A stretch of 17,093 bases of DNA, from positions 12,345 through 29,437 of the forward strand of contig DDEV01000075.1 of NCBI GenBank assembly GCA_002336855.1, given 5' to 3'. The notes under the pieces are model-generated. The model did not search any database. It was not told the origin of the DNA and saw nothing but the letters and a program-made list of their open reading frames with translations. The stretch comes from Leucobacter sp. UBA1945 (GTDB lineage Bacteria > Actinomycetota > Actinomycetes > Actinomycetales > Microbacteriaceae). This document shows, in pieces, positions 1-5,761 of this stretch (the stretch's first letter is position 1; the number at the start of each line of letters is the position of its first letter). The translations under genes and the position numbers were made by a program.

Positions 1-1260
1 GAGGCAGACAAGGGGTCGAACGCCGAGCGCTTCGCCGACGAGTCGGTGGTCGTGGGCCCGGCGCCCGCAGGCCTCAGCTACCTCAACCACGATGCGATCC
101 TCGCTGCCGCCGCTGAAACCGGTGCCGACGCGATTCATCCCGGGTACGGCTTCTTGTCGGAGAACGCGGCGTTCGCCCGCAAGGTGATCGACGCAGGACT
201 GACCTGGGTCGGCCCGAGCCCCGACGCGATCGACCTGATGGGCGACAAGTCGCGCGCTCGCCAGGCCGCCATGGCCGCAGGCGTTCCCGTGCTCGCGGGC
301 ACCGAGGGTGCGCTCGACACTGCGGGCGACATCGAGGCGATTGCCGCTGAGATCGGCTACCCGCTCGTGGTGAAGGCATCGGCCGGCGGCGGTGGCCGCG
401 GCATTCGCCGCATCGACGCGCCCGAAGACCTGCGAAAGACCGTTGAGGTGGCGCAGGCCGAGGCTCAGGCGGCCTTTAACTCGAACGAGGTCTACTTCGA
501 GCGCTTCGTGACGCACGCGCGCCACGTCGAGGTGCAGATCTTCGGCGACGGCGAGACCTGGGTGCACCTCGGCGACCGCGACTGCTCGATGCAGCGACGC
601 CAGCAGAAGGTGATCGAAGAGGCCCCGGCTCCCGGCATTCCCGACGAGCTGAGGCAGCGCATGCGCGACACCTCGGTCGAGCTCGCGCGTCAGTCGGGCT
701 ACCTCGGTGCGGGCACCGTCGAGTTTCTCTACGACCCCGTGCGCCAAGAGGTGGCGTTCATCGAGATGAACACTCGCCTGCAGGTCGAGCACCCCATCAG
801 CGAGGCGATCACCGGCATCGACCTGGTGCGCGAGCAGCTGCGGGTGGCTGCCGGCGAGAAGCTCGGCTACACGCAATACGACATCACGTTCTCGGGGCAC
901 GCGTTCGAGTTTCGAATCAATGCCGAAGACCCCGACAACAACTTCATGCCGAGCCCTGGCCTCATCGAGAAGCTCGAGCTGGCGGGTGGCCCGGGCGTGC
1001 GCAGCGACTTCGGCTTCTCGGCCGGCCAGACGGTGATGCCGTTCTACGACTCGCTCATCGGCAAGCTCGTGGTCTGGGCCGCCGACCGCGACCAAGCGCT
1101 CGCTCGCGCAGAGCGCGTGCTCGGCGAGACCGACATCGTGGGCATCAAGACCACGGTGCCACTCATGCGCAGGCTCATCGCGCTCGACGACTTCGCGCAG
1201 GCGAGCCACTACACGACCTACATCGAATCAGTTCCAGGCTTGTTGGGAGAGAAAGCATGA
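1..1260 (+). CDS. accC: Biotin carboxylase subunit (AccC-type), 5' end outside the window
   Basis: Uses ATP and bicarbonate to carboxylate biotin on a carrier protein, the first half-reaction of biotin-dependent carboxylases in the cytoplasm. The reading frame is open from base 1, and its first residues already match the family's N-terminal domain before the first internal ATG at 46, so roughly 40 residues are missing. Counting from base 1, the ATP-grasp glycine loop (KASAGGGGRG) lies near residues 125-134, the RDCSMQRR...EEAPAP block near 193-211, and the catalytic EMNTRLQVEHP block near 255-265. The C terminus (SVPGLLGEKA) ends after the carboxylase C-terminal domain, so no fused biotinyl domain is present; a separate carrier gene is expected upstream. 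The stop overlaps the next ATG by four bases (ATGA), indicating a coupled operon with the two carboxyltransferase genes. Family assignment is secure; the acyl or lactam substrate is not fixed by this subunit. Confidence 0.95.
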   Translation, partial: EADKGSNAERFADESVVVGPAPAGLSYLNHDAILAAAAETGADAIHPGYGFLSENAAFARKVIDAGLTWVGPSPDAIDLMGDKSRARQAAMAAGVPVLAGTEGALDTAGDIEAIAAEIGYPLVVKASAGGGGRGIRRIDAPEDLRKTVEVAQAEAQAAFNSNEVYFERFVTHARHVEVQIFGDGETWVHLGDRDCSMQRRQQKVIEEAPAPGIPDELRQRMRDTSVELARQSGYLGAGTVEFLYDPVRQEVAFIEMNTRLQVEHPISEAITGIDLVREQLRVAAGEKLGYTQYDITFSGHAFEFRINAEDPDNNFMPSPGLIEKLELAGGPGVRSDFGFSAGQTVMPFYDSLIGKLVVWAADRDQALARAERVLGETDIVGIKTTVPLMRRLIALDDFAQASHYTTYIESVPGLLGEKA

Positions 1261-2150
1261 CGCTACCAGAACGCGCTCGCTACAGCTGGGGCGGCGACGA
1301 GTTTCTGCTCGTCGAGATCGCACCAGACATGTCGCTCGAGGCGAACTTCGTTGCGAACTCGATCGCGACCGGGCTCGAAGACCGCGGGCTCGACGGCATC
1401 GTCGACATCTGCCCCGCGAACGCCTCACTGCTCATCCGCTTCAATCCCGACCAGCTCGATCACGCCACGCTGAAGAGCACCGTCGAGCAGCTCGAGAACG
1501 AGGTGCGTCAGTCAACGGTGCAAGAGCTCGAGACCCGCATCATCGAGGTGCCGGTCTGGTACAACGACCCGTACACGACCGAGACCGGCGAGCGCTTTCG
1601 CAAGGGCTACCACCAGCAGCCCGAGGGCACCGACCTCGACTACGCGGCTGCGGTCAACGGTCTCGCGAACGCCGAGGAGTTCATTCAGCGCCACCACGAG
1701 ACTCCGTGGCTCGTATCGATGGTCGGCTTCGTTGCCGGTCTGCCGTTTCTCTTTCAGCTCACACCGCGCGAGCGCCAGCTCGAGGTGCCGAAGTACCTGA
1801 GCCCACGCACCGACACCCCGCCGCTGACCATCGGCATCGGTGGTTGCTTCACCGCGCACTACTCGGTTCGCGGCGCCGGCGGGTACCAGATGCTCGGCAT
1901 TACCCCGACGCCGATCTATGATCCCTCGCAGACGCTCCCCGACTTCGAAGACTTCATGGTGCTCTTCCGCACCGGCGACATCGTGAAGTACCGCCCGGTC
2001 GATGAGGCCGAATACCGCGCCATCGAGGCAGAGGTCGCGGCCGGCACTTACCGTTACAAGCAGGCCCCCGTGACCTTCACGCTCTCGAAAGCGCTCGAAG
2101 ATCCCGATGGCTACAACCGCACACTTCTGGAGGCCCTCAATGTCGCTTGA
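1257..2150 (+). CDS. pxpB: Carboxyltransferase domain subunit, PxpB/KipI (AHS1) family, divergent
   Basis: Resembles the AHS1 half of allophanate hydrolase/urea carboxylase and 5-oxoprolinase subunit B (KipI). These partner with PxpC and a biotin carboxylase in ATP-dependent lactam or urea-type chemistry. It is 297 residues, longer than the 220-240 usual for PxpB/KipI. The N-terminal half is standard (GGDEFLLVEI, DGIVDICPANASLLIRF, IEVPVWY, then MVGFVAGLPFLFQL near residues 155-168). There is an insertion after the IEVPVWY strand and a C-terminal tail of about 45 residues. The usual VPAGSVxIAG signature is replaced by PPLTIGIGGCFTAHYS, although GGYQMLGITP follows as expected. The start is the ATG overlapping the accC stop; its stop overlaps pxpC by 11 bases. 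The gene symbol denotes family only: divergence at the signature leaves the true substrate open, and pxpA is not in the window. Confidence 0.85.
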   Translation: MTLPERARYSWGGDEFLLVEIAPDMSLEANFVANSIATGLEDRGLDGIVDICPANASLLIRFNPDQLDHATLKSTVEQLENEVRQSTVQELETRIIEVPVWYNDPYTTETGERFRKGYHQQPEGTDLDYAAAVNGLANAEEFIQRHHETPWLVSMVGFVAGLPFLFQLTPRERQLEVPKYLSPRTDTPPLTIGIGGCFTAHYSVRGAGGYQMLGITPTPIYDPSQTLPDFEDFMVLFRTGDIVKYRPVDEAEYRAIEAEVAAGTYRYKQAPVTFTLSKALEDPDGYNRTLLEALNVA

Positions 2151-3105
2151 GATTCTCACCCCGGGTCTCGCCACCACGGTGCAAGACCGTGGTCGCTTCG
2201 GTTACTACCGCTTCGGCATTCCGCAGGGCGGGTCGATGGATCAGTACTCGGCCGCGCTCGCGAATCGTCTGGTGGGCAATACCCCTGACGACGCGGTGCT
2301 CGAGTGCACCTATATGGGGCCCAGCATCAAGACAGATGCTGACGCGGTGATCGCCGTGACCGGCGCTCCGATCGAGGTCAAGGTCAACGGCGAGGTCGTT
2401 GATCAGTATTCGAGGATCGAGCTCGTCGCAGGCGACGAGCTGTCGTTCGGCATGCTCAGGGGCGGCAGCAAGTTCTTCATCGCGGTCGCTGGCGGCATCG
2501 ACGTGCCCGAGGCGCTCGGTTCGCGTTCGACCTACCCGATCGGCAAGATTGGCGGCTTCGAGGGGCGCGGCCTGCAGGCGGGCGACGTGCTGCCAGTCGG
2601 GCCTGCGGCTCACGGAACGTTGCCTCAGCTCGATTCGATTCCCGAGGATCTGCGCCCGAGCTATGCGCGCGAGATGCAGGTGCGCGTCATGGTCGGCCTC
2701 TACGACCACAAGCTCACCGACGAGGGCCTCAAGAACTTCACCGACGCAGAGTGGACGCTCACCCCGGTCGCAGACCGCATGGGTTTGCGGTTCGACGGGC
2801 CCGGTGCGCCGTGGAAGCAGGAAGAGCAGCCGTTCGGTGCGGGCCAGGATCCCTCGAACATCACCGATGCTGGCTACGCGGTCGGCTCGATTCAGATTCC
2901 GGGCGGCACGCAGCCGATCGTGCTGCACGTCGATGCGGTCTCGGGCGGCGGCTACGGCCAGGCCGGCACCGTGATCAGCGCCGACATGGACCTCTTCGGG
3001 CGCATGGCCCCAGGCACTAAGGTTCGCTTTGTGCCGGTCACGATGGAAGAGGCGCTTGCCGCCCGCGCCGAGCGGCAGGCGCTGCTCGAGCGCGTCTGGT
3101 CGTGA
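2140..3105 (+). CDS. pxpC: Biotin-dependent carboxyltransferase subunit, PxpC/KipA (AHS2) family
   Basis: AHS2-family protein, the partner of the preceding PxpB-like subunit; in characterised systems the pair forms 5-oxoprolinase subunits B and C. The family N terminus is clear: LTPGLATTVQDRGRFGYY, then GIPQGGSMDQYSAALANRLVGN. Later blocks AVTGAPIEVKVNG, FIAVAGGIDVPEALGSRST and the C-terminal QIPGGTQPIVLHVDA are also typical. I chose ATG 2140 (321 residues) over an in-frame ATG at 2107 because GGAGG at 2129-2133 sits at ideal spacing and the family starts with the ILTPG strand. It overlaps pxpB by 11 bases, so translation is probably coupled. Length is normal for the family and no key block looks broken. 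The sequence supports a functional carboxyltransferase complex; whether the substrate is 5-oxoproline is inference. Confidence 0.9.
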   Translation: MSLEILTPGLATTVQDRGRFGYYRFGIPQGGSMDQYSAALANRLVGNTPDDAVLECTYMGPSIKTDADAVIAVTGAPIEVKVNGEVVDQYSRIELVAGDELSFGMLRGGSKFFIAVAGGIDVPEALGSRSTYPIGKIGGFEGRGLQAGDVLPVGPAAHGTLPQLDSIPEDLRPSYAREMQVRVMVGLYDHKLTDEGLKNFTDAEWTLTPVADRMGLRFDGPGAPWKQEEQPFGAGQDPSNITDAGYAVGSIQIPGGTQPIVLHVDAVSGGGYGQAGTVISADMDLFGRMAPGTKVRFVPVTMEEALAARAERQALLERVWS

Positions 3106-3141
3106 CTCTCATGACAACTCCGAACGAAAAGAGGGGCTGAG

Positions 3142-3336
3142 ATGCCACTGGTAACCGTGAAGATGTTCGAGCACCGCTTGCAAGACGACCCCGAGCTGGC
3201 GCAGCGGCTCGCCGTCGCGATCGACGAGGTCGTGGCCGAGCACTGCACCGGCCCGAACGGCAAGCGCCCAGACACCTGGGTCACCGTCGAGGGTGTGCCG
3301 CGCACGCAGTGGACCTTCAACGGCGAGCTGCGGTAG
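3142..3336 (+). CDS. Tautomerase family protein (4-oxalocrotonate tautomerase-like)
   Basis: A 64-residue protein starting Met-Pro, so Pro2 becomes the N-terminal catalytic proline after Met removal, as in 4-oxalocrotonate tautomerases. Size and pattern (MPLVTVKMFEHRL, a helix rich in Ala/Val, then DTWVTVEGVPRTQWTFNG) fit the short tautomerase subunit, which normally forms oligomers. A GAGGGG ribosome site at 3131-3136 precedes ATG 3142. It follows pxpC by 36 bases on the same strand with no terminator between, so it is probably the last gene of the carboxylase operon. That position suggests it acts on a keto/enol or imine/enamine intermediate in the same pathway, which is inference. A strong palindrome follows 20 bases after its stop. 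Confidence 0.85.
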   Translation: MPLVTVKMFEHRLQDDPELAQRLAVAIDEVVAEHCTGPNGKRPDTWVTVEGVPRTQWTFNGELR

Positions 3337-3356
3337 CGGCTTCTTCAAGAAAGTTT

Positions 3357-3404
3357 CTGTCGCGAAAGTGTAGTTGCTGATTCGCAGCCACGCTTTCGCG
3401 ACAG
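3357..3404. terminator. Perfect 12-bp inverted repeat, probable terminator of the carboxylase operon
   Basis: CTGTCGCGAAAG (3357-3368) is perfectly complementary to CTTTCGCGACAG (3393-3404). The 24-base interval holds a further stem (3373-3379 with 3385-3391, one mismatch), so the whole element folds into one long hairpin. It lies just after the tautomerase stop and before the next promoter. There is no clear T-run, so it could instead be a palindromic repeat or a protein-binding site. Confidence 0.55.
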
Positions 3405-3408
3405 TGCT

Positions 3409-3440
3409 TTGAGCGCGTTGTCGGTGCGGGCTCATAGGCT
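3409..3440 (+). promoter_or_regulatory. Candidate leaderless promoter of the LRV/HEAT-like gene
   Basis: TAGGCT (3435-3440) fits the actinobacterial TANNNT -10 pattern and ends six bases before ATG 3447. No Shine-Dalgarno sequence precedes that ATG. TTGAGC at 3409-3414 could be a -35 box but the spacer is long (20 bases). Transcription would start at or beside the start codon. Confidence 0.45.
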
Positions 3441-3446
3441 TGACAC

Positions 3447-3806
3447 ATGGGAAAGAAGAAGACCGACGAGGAGCGGGCTGACGAGCAGCGTCGATACCTG
3501 CTTGCGAGTGCGGCCGTGAGTGACGAGGATTTTGAGCAGTTCTTCACCGACCCGAATCAGGCGATCCGCAACGCAGCAGCGCTGAACCCCGACGCGAGCG
3601 AAACGGTGCTTGCGAGGTTTGCCAGTGACCGCTTTTGGAGCACCAGGATCGCTGTTGCCGAGCACCCGAACGCGTCGAGGGCGACGGTGCTTGGGCTGCT
3701 CGAGGCGAGTCCGAGCAAGCGCGGTGTGGTGCACCATGCGGCCAAGCGCCGCCTCGAGAGCGAGGGCGTCGAGTTCGGCGAAGACGGAATGCCCGTCGGC
3801 GAGTAG
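3447..3806 (+). CDS. Small leucine-rich-repeat-variant/HEAT-like protein
   Basis: A 119-residue, highly charged soluble protein with no signal peptide or membrane segment. The N terminus is Lys/Glu/Arg rich (MGKKKTDEERADEQRR). Residues about 24-95 contain two to three helical repeats of the type D/NPNxxIRNAAALNPDAS...VLARFASD and TRIAVAEHPNAS...VLGLLEAS, a spacing seen in LRV and HEAT-type repeats. These act as protein-protein interaction scaffolds; no enzymatic motif is visible. It appears to be monocistronic: a palindrome lies upstream, a leaderless-type promoter at 3409-3440, and a gene-free stretch follows. I do not recognise a specific function. Confidence 0.7.
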   Translation: MGKKKTDEERADEQRRYLLASAAVSDEDFEQFFTDPNQAIRNAAALNPDASETVLARFASDRFWSTRIAVAEHPNASRATVLGLLEASPSKRGVVHHAAKRRLESEGVEFGEDGMPVGE

Positions 3807-3934
3807 CGCTCGTCGGACTCCGATTCGTTCGCAGAGGGGCAACGCACCAAGCCGCTCAGGGCAACGCATCGCGTTGCGCGGCGTATGTGCTGCGATTGCC
3901 TCAGTCGCAGGTCCGGTTGCCCCGGAACGAAGTG

Positions 3935-3954
3935 GAGGGGCCGACGGGAATCGA
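3935..3954 (-). repeat. Exact 20-base copy of the tRNA-Gly 3' end
   Basis: These 20 bases are identical to 4137-4156, which encode the 3' acceptor strand, discriminator and part of the T-arm of the intact tRNA-Gly. The identity stops abruptly inside the T-loop, and the remaining tRNA sequence is absent. This is the type of duplication left when an element integrates into a tRNA 3' end. Confidence 0.75.
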
Positions 3955-4066
3955 CGCAGATGCTGAGCTGCGCTCGGCATCTGCAGCACTCGTCTCGCCT
4001 TCGGCTCGACTCGCGCCGCGAGCAGATCGAACGCGATGCGTTCTCCTGCTACTCGCGCCCTTTACA

Positions 4067-4087
4067 GGGTTCGATTCCCGTCGCCCC
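4067..4087 (+). pseudogene. tRNA 3'-end remnant (T-loop and acceptor) on the plus strand
   Basis: GGGTTCGATTCCCGTCG (4067-4083) is a complete T-loop with flanking stem bases, identical over 17 bases to the tRNA-Gly on the other strand (4144-4160), followed by CCCC and A. I found no matching GGGGCGA-type 5' acceptor strand, D-arm or anticodon arm in the 100 bases upstream, so it is not an intact tRNA. It points toward the intact tRNA-Gly, with the terminator hairpin between them. Confidence 0.6.
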
Positions 4088-4095
4088 ATGAACGA

Positions 4096-4127
4096 CAAAA
4101 GAACCCACCTGACGGTAGGTTCTTTTG
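4096..4127 (-). terminator. Bidirectional intrinsic terminator of tRNA-Gly
   Basis: CAAAAGAACC (4096-4105) pairs perfectly with GGTTCTTTTG (4118-4127), and an inner ACC/GGT stem closes a four-base TGAC loop. T-runs occur on either strand. It lies 10 bases past the 3' end of the minus-strand tRNA-Gly and also just past the plus-strand tRNA remnant. Confidence 0.85.
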
Positions 4128-4137
4128 CCATTCGCAG

Positions 4138-4208
4138 AGGGGCCGACGGGAATCGAACCCGCGTTCTTAGCTTGGGAAGCTAATGTCTTACCATTAGACG
4201 ACGGCCCC
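4138..4208 (-). tRNA. tRNA-Gly (anticodon CCC)
   Basis: A complete 71-base cloverleaf reads on the minus strand. Acceptor GGGGCCG pairs with CGGCCCC, the D-stem is GTCT/AGAC, the anticodon stem is TTAGC/GCTAA with loop TTCCCAA (anticodon CCC), and the T-arm is GCGGG-TTCGATT-CCCGT. The discriminator is T, as expected for bacterial tRNA-Gly. CCA is not encoded. It decodes GGG. A strong terminator follows at 4096-4127. Fragments of its 3' end recur nearby at 3935-3954 and, on the other strand, 4067-4083. Confidence 0.96.
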
Positions 4209-4294
4209 GGGGTGGGGCTGAGCCTCAACTGTTCAACCCTAGCAGAGCCAGGGAGACGAACAGCGTGGGGCACAAGCCTGAGGCAAGCCCGAGG

Positions 4295-5629
4295 CTACTC
4301 GGCGGGCGCCTCTTCTGCGGGCGCCGCGGGCTGGCACACGGCCCGCTCTGCAAGCGCCGCGCCCTGATCCTCGGCGGTCCACTCAACCCCGTCGCCAGCG
4401 AGAGCAGCGAGCTGGAACGCGAGTGCACGAGCAAACGCGCTCCCGGCGCTCGAGTTGTTGAGTGCGACAACTACCGAGAACTTGCCAGCGGGGTCGTGGT
4501 ACGCGGCGGTGATGGTGCCAGTCATCGAGCCGCTCATGCCGTAGAGAGGGCCCTGCTTCTCGAGACCGAAGGTCCAGCCGTCGACCGGCGGCGCGGGCGC
4601 TTCTTCGCCCTCCGCCGGAGGAGCGAGGGGAGGCGCCGAGAGTGAGGTCACGCGCTCGGCCGATCCCTTGCCGAACTCGCCGCCGACGTAGCGCTCGTAG
4701 AAGTTCTTCAGGTCGGTGACGGTGGTCACGGTTGCGCCGGCGCCACCGAGCATCGAGGGTGACACCTCGGGCACGGCGACAGGTTCGACCGCGACAGTCT
4801 CACCCTCGGCTTCACCCGGAACGCTGCACACCGGGGCCCCACCCGACGAGGGGTAGGTGAGCCCGGTCATGCTGCCATCGGGCAGCGTCGTCTGCGTTGC
4901 GGGGTCGCCCGGAAACCTGCTGCTGCCCATGCCCGCTGGCGCGAACACGTGGTCTTCGAGCAGCTGCGAAACCTGGGTGCCGGTCAGCTGTCGCAGCGCG
5001 CGAGCGAGCATCAGGCTACCCGTGTCTGAGACCTGCTGGCCCGCGCCCGGCTCGTTGACGGGGGAGTGCGCAAGCGACTGAGCGAGCAGTTCGCGGTCAG
5101 ACCAGGGTCTGGTCGGGTTGTTCGCGAAGATGTCGGTCAGGGTTGCCGACTTGAAGTCGGCGAGGCCAGAGGTTGCGTCGCACAACTGCCCGTAGGTGAT
5201 GCCTTCGATACCGACCTGGCGGGGCAGGTCTTTCGAGATCTTTCGGTCGAGCTTCAGCTCACCCTGCTCGACGAGACTCAAGAGCAGCGCGCACATGACC
5301 GGTTGCGACGCCTGCGCGGCGCGAATCTGCGAGTTCGCGTTGATGCCTTCGCCGTACGCGTGCACGTACTCGCCCGAGCTTGTCCAGACCCCCACAATCG
5401 CCGTGCTCGAGCCGCTGAGTTGCATCGCGTTCGCGACAGCGTCGTCGATGCTGCCCGCGAGACCGGCGTCGATCGTGTTGACTTCGCCTGGGCCTGCACC
5501 CGTGCCCCCGCCGGTGCATCCGGTGAGTGCGAGTGCGGCTGCGGCGAGCAGCGAGATGGCGACGACGCCTGCGCGTCGTTTGCGTAATGCAGCCACTGGA
5601 CCCCGATCTCTCGTGTGGGCATAAAACAT
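4295..5629 (-). CDS. Lipoprotein of the serine beta-lactamase/PBP fold lacking catalytic residues
   Basis: Overall this follows the beta-lactamase class C/D-Ala-D-Ala carboxypeptidase family (for example the ALLLSLVEQGELKLDRKI helix and ATSGLADF segment). A lipoprotein signal ends in LTGC with lipidation Cys at residue 38, so it should be anchored outside the membrane. The catalytic motifs appear lost: where SxxK is expected the sequence reads QASQ (106-109), where YxN is expected it reads VSD (200-202), and the KTG/HxG-type motif reads MSGS (365-368). A Pro/Glu/Ala-rich insertion lies near 333-350 and the C terminus is CQPAAPAEEAPAE. It may bind peptidoglycan or act as a sensor rather than hydrolyse (inference). 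ATG 5629 is given; GTG 5596 is an equally plausible start with a compact signal peptide and GGGG upstream. The open frame extends to 6211, but that part overlaps the divergent heme oxygenase gene. Confidence 0.8.
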   Translation of the reverse strand: MFYAHTRDRGPVAALRKRRAGVVAISLLAAAALALTGCTGGGTGAGPGEVNTIDAGLAGSIDDAVANAMQLSGSSTAIVGVWTSSGEYVHAYGEGINANSQIRAAQASQPVMCALLLSLVEQGELKLDRKISKDLPRQVGIEGITYGQLCDATSGLADFKSATLTDIFANNPTRPWSDRELLAQSLAHSPVNEPGAGQQVSDTGSLMLARALRQLTGTQVSQLLEDHVFAPAGMGSSRFPGDPATQTTLPDGSMTGLTYPSSGGAPVCSVPGEAEGETVAVEPVAVPEVSPSMLGGAGATVTTVTDLKNFYERYVGGEFGKGSAERVTSLSAPPLAPPAEGEEAPAPPVDGWTFGLEKQGPLYGMSGSMTGTITAAYHDPAGKFSVVVALNNSSAGSAFARALAFQLAALAGDGVEWTAEDQGAALAERAVCQPAAPAEEAPAE

Positions 5630-5729
5630 TGCGAGTCTACCCCGGCGGGCTGTGAGCGAGTCATGTCCGGCTGCGACGCCATACATATTTATAGGGCGAG
5701 GATCAGCCACCTTCATCTGATGAATGAGG

Positions 5730-5755
5730 CGTTGTGAGGCAAACCTTACTACGAT
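5730..5755 (+). promoter_or_regulatory. Candidate DtxR/IdeR box and leaderless promoter of the heme oxygenase
   Basis: Bases 5730-5748 match the IdeR/DtxR 19-bp consensus (TTAGGTTAGSCTAACCTAA) at 12 positions by my alignment. The right half is strong (AGGCAAACCTTA, 10 of 12) and the left half weak. TACGAT (5750-5755) fits the TANNNT -10 pattern and ends six bases before the GTG start at 5762, so the box would overlap the core promoter and let iron-loaded repressor block it. It lies in the 132-base divergent region shared with the lipoprotein gene. Confidence 0.45.
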
Positions 5756-5761
5756 GGAGCG

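Larger units (their letters stand above)
3807..4137. other. Gene-free stretch with strong hairpins and tRNA 3'-end fragments
   Basis: I see no convincing gene in these 330 bases; the open frames crossing it lack ribosome sites and family resemblance. It contains: a 7-bp hairpin with 3-base loop at 3861-3877 (possible terminator of the preceding gene); an 8-bp inverted repeat GGGGCAAC/GTTGCCCC at 3836-3843 and 3916-3923; an 8-bp stem at 3956-3963/3977-3984; a minus-strand copy of the tRNA-Gly 3' end at 3935-3954; a plus-strand tRNA 3'-end fragment at 4067-4087; and the tRNA terminator at 4096-4127. The 13-mer TTCGCAGAGGGGC occurs at 3828-3840 and again at 4131-4143, next to the intact tRNA. 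The pattern suggests past recombination or integration at a tRNA locus (inference). Confidence 0.6.

Noticed and set aside
1512..2928. Long minus-strand open frames opposite pxpB and pxpC
   Set aside because: These are shadows typical of high-GC coding DNA; the plus-strand frames have clear family matches and ribosome sites.
3990..4088. Intact tRNA on the plus strand ending at 4087
   Set aside because: T-arm and 3' acceptor are present, but I found no complementary 5' acceptor strand, D-arm or anticodon arm upstream.
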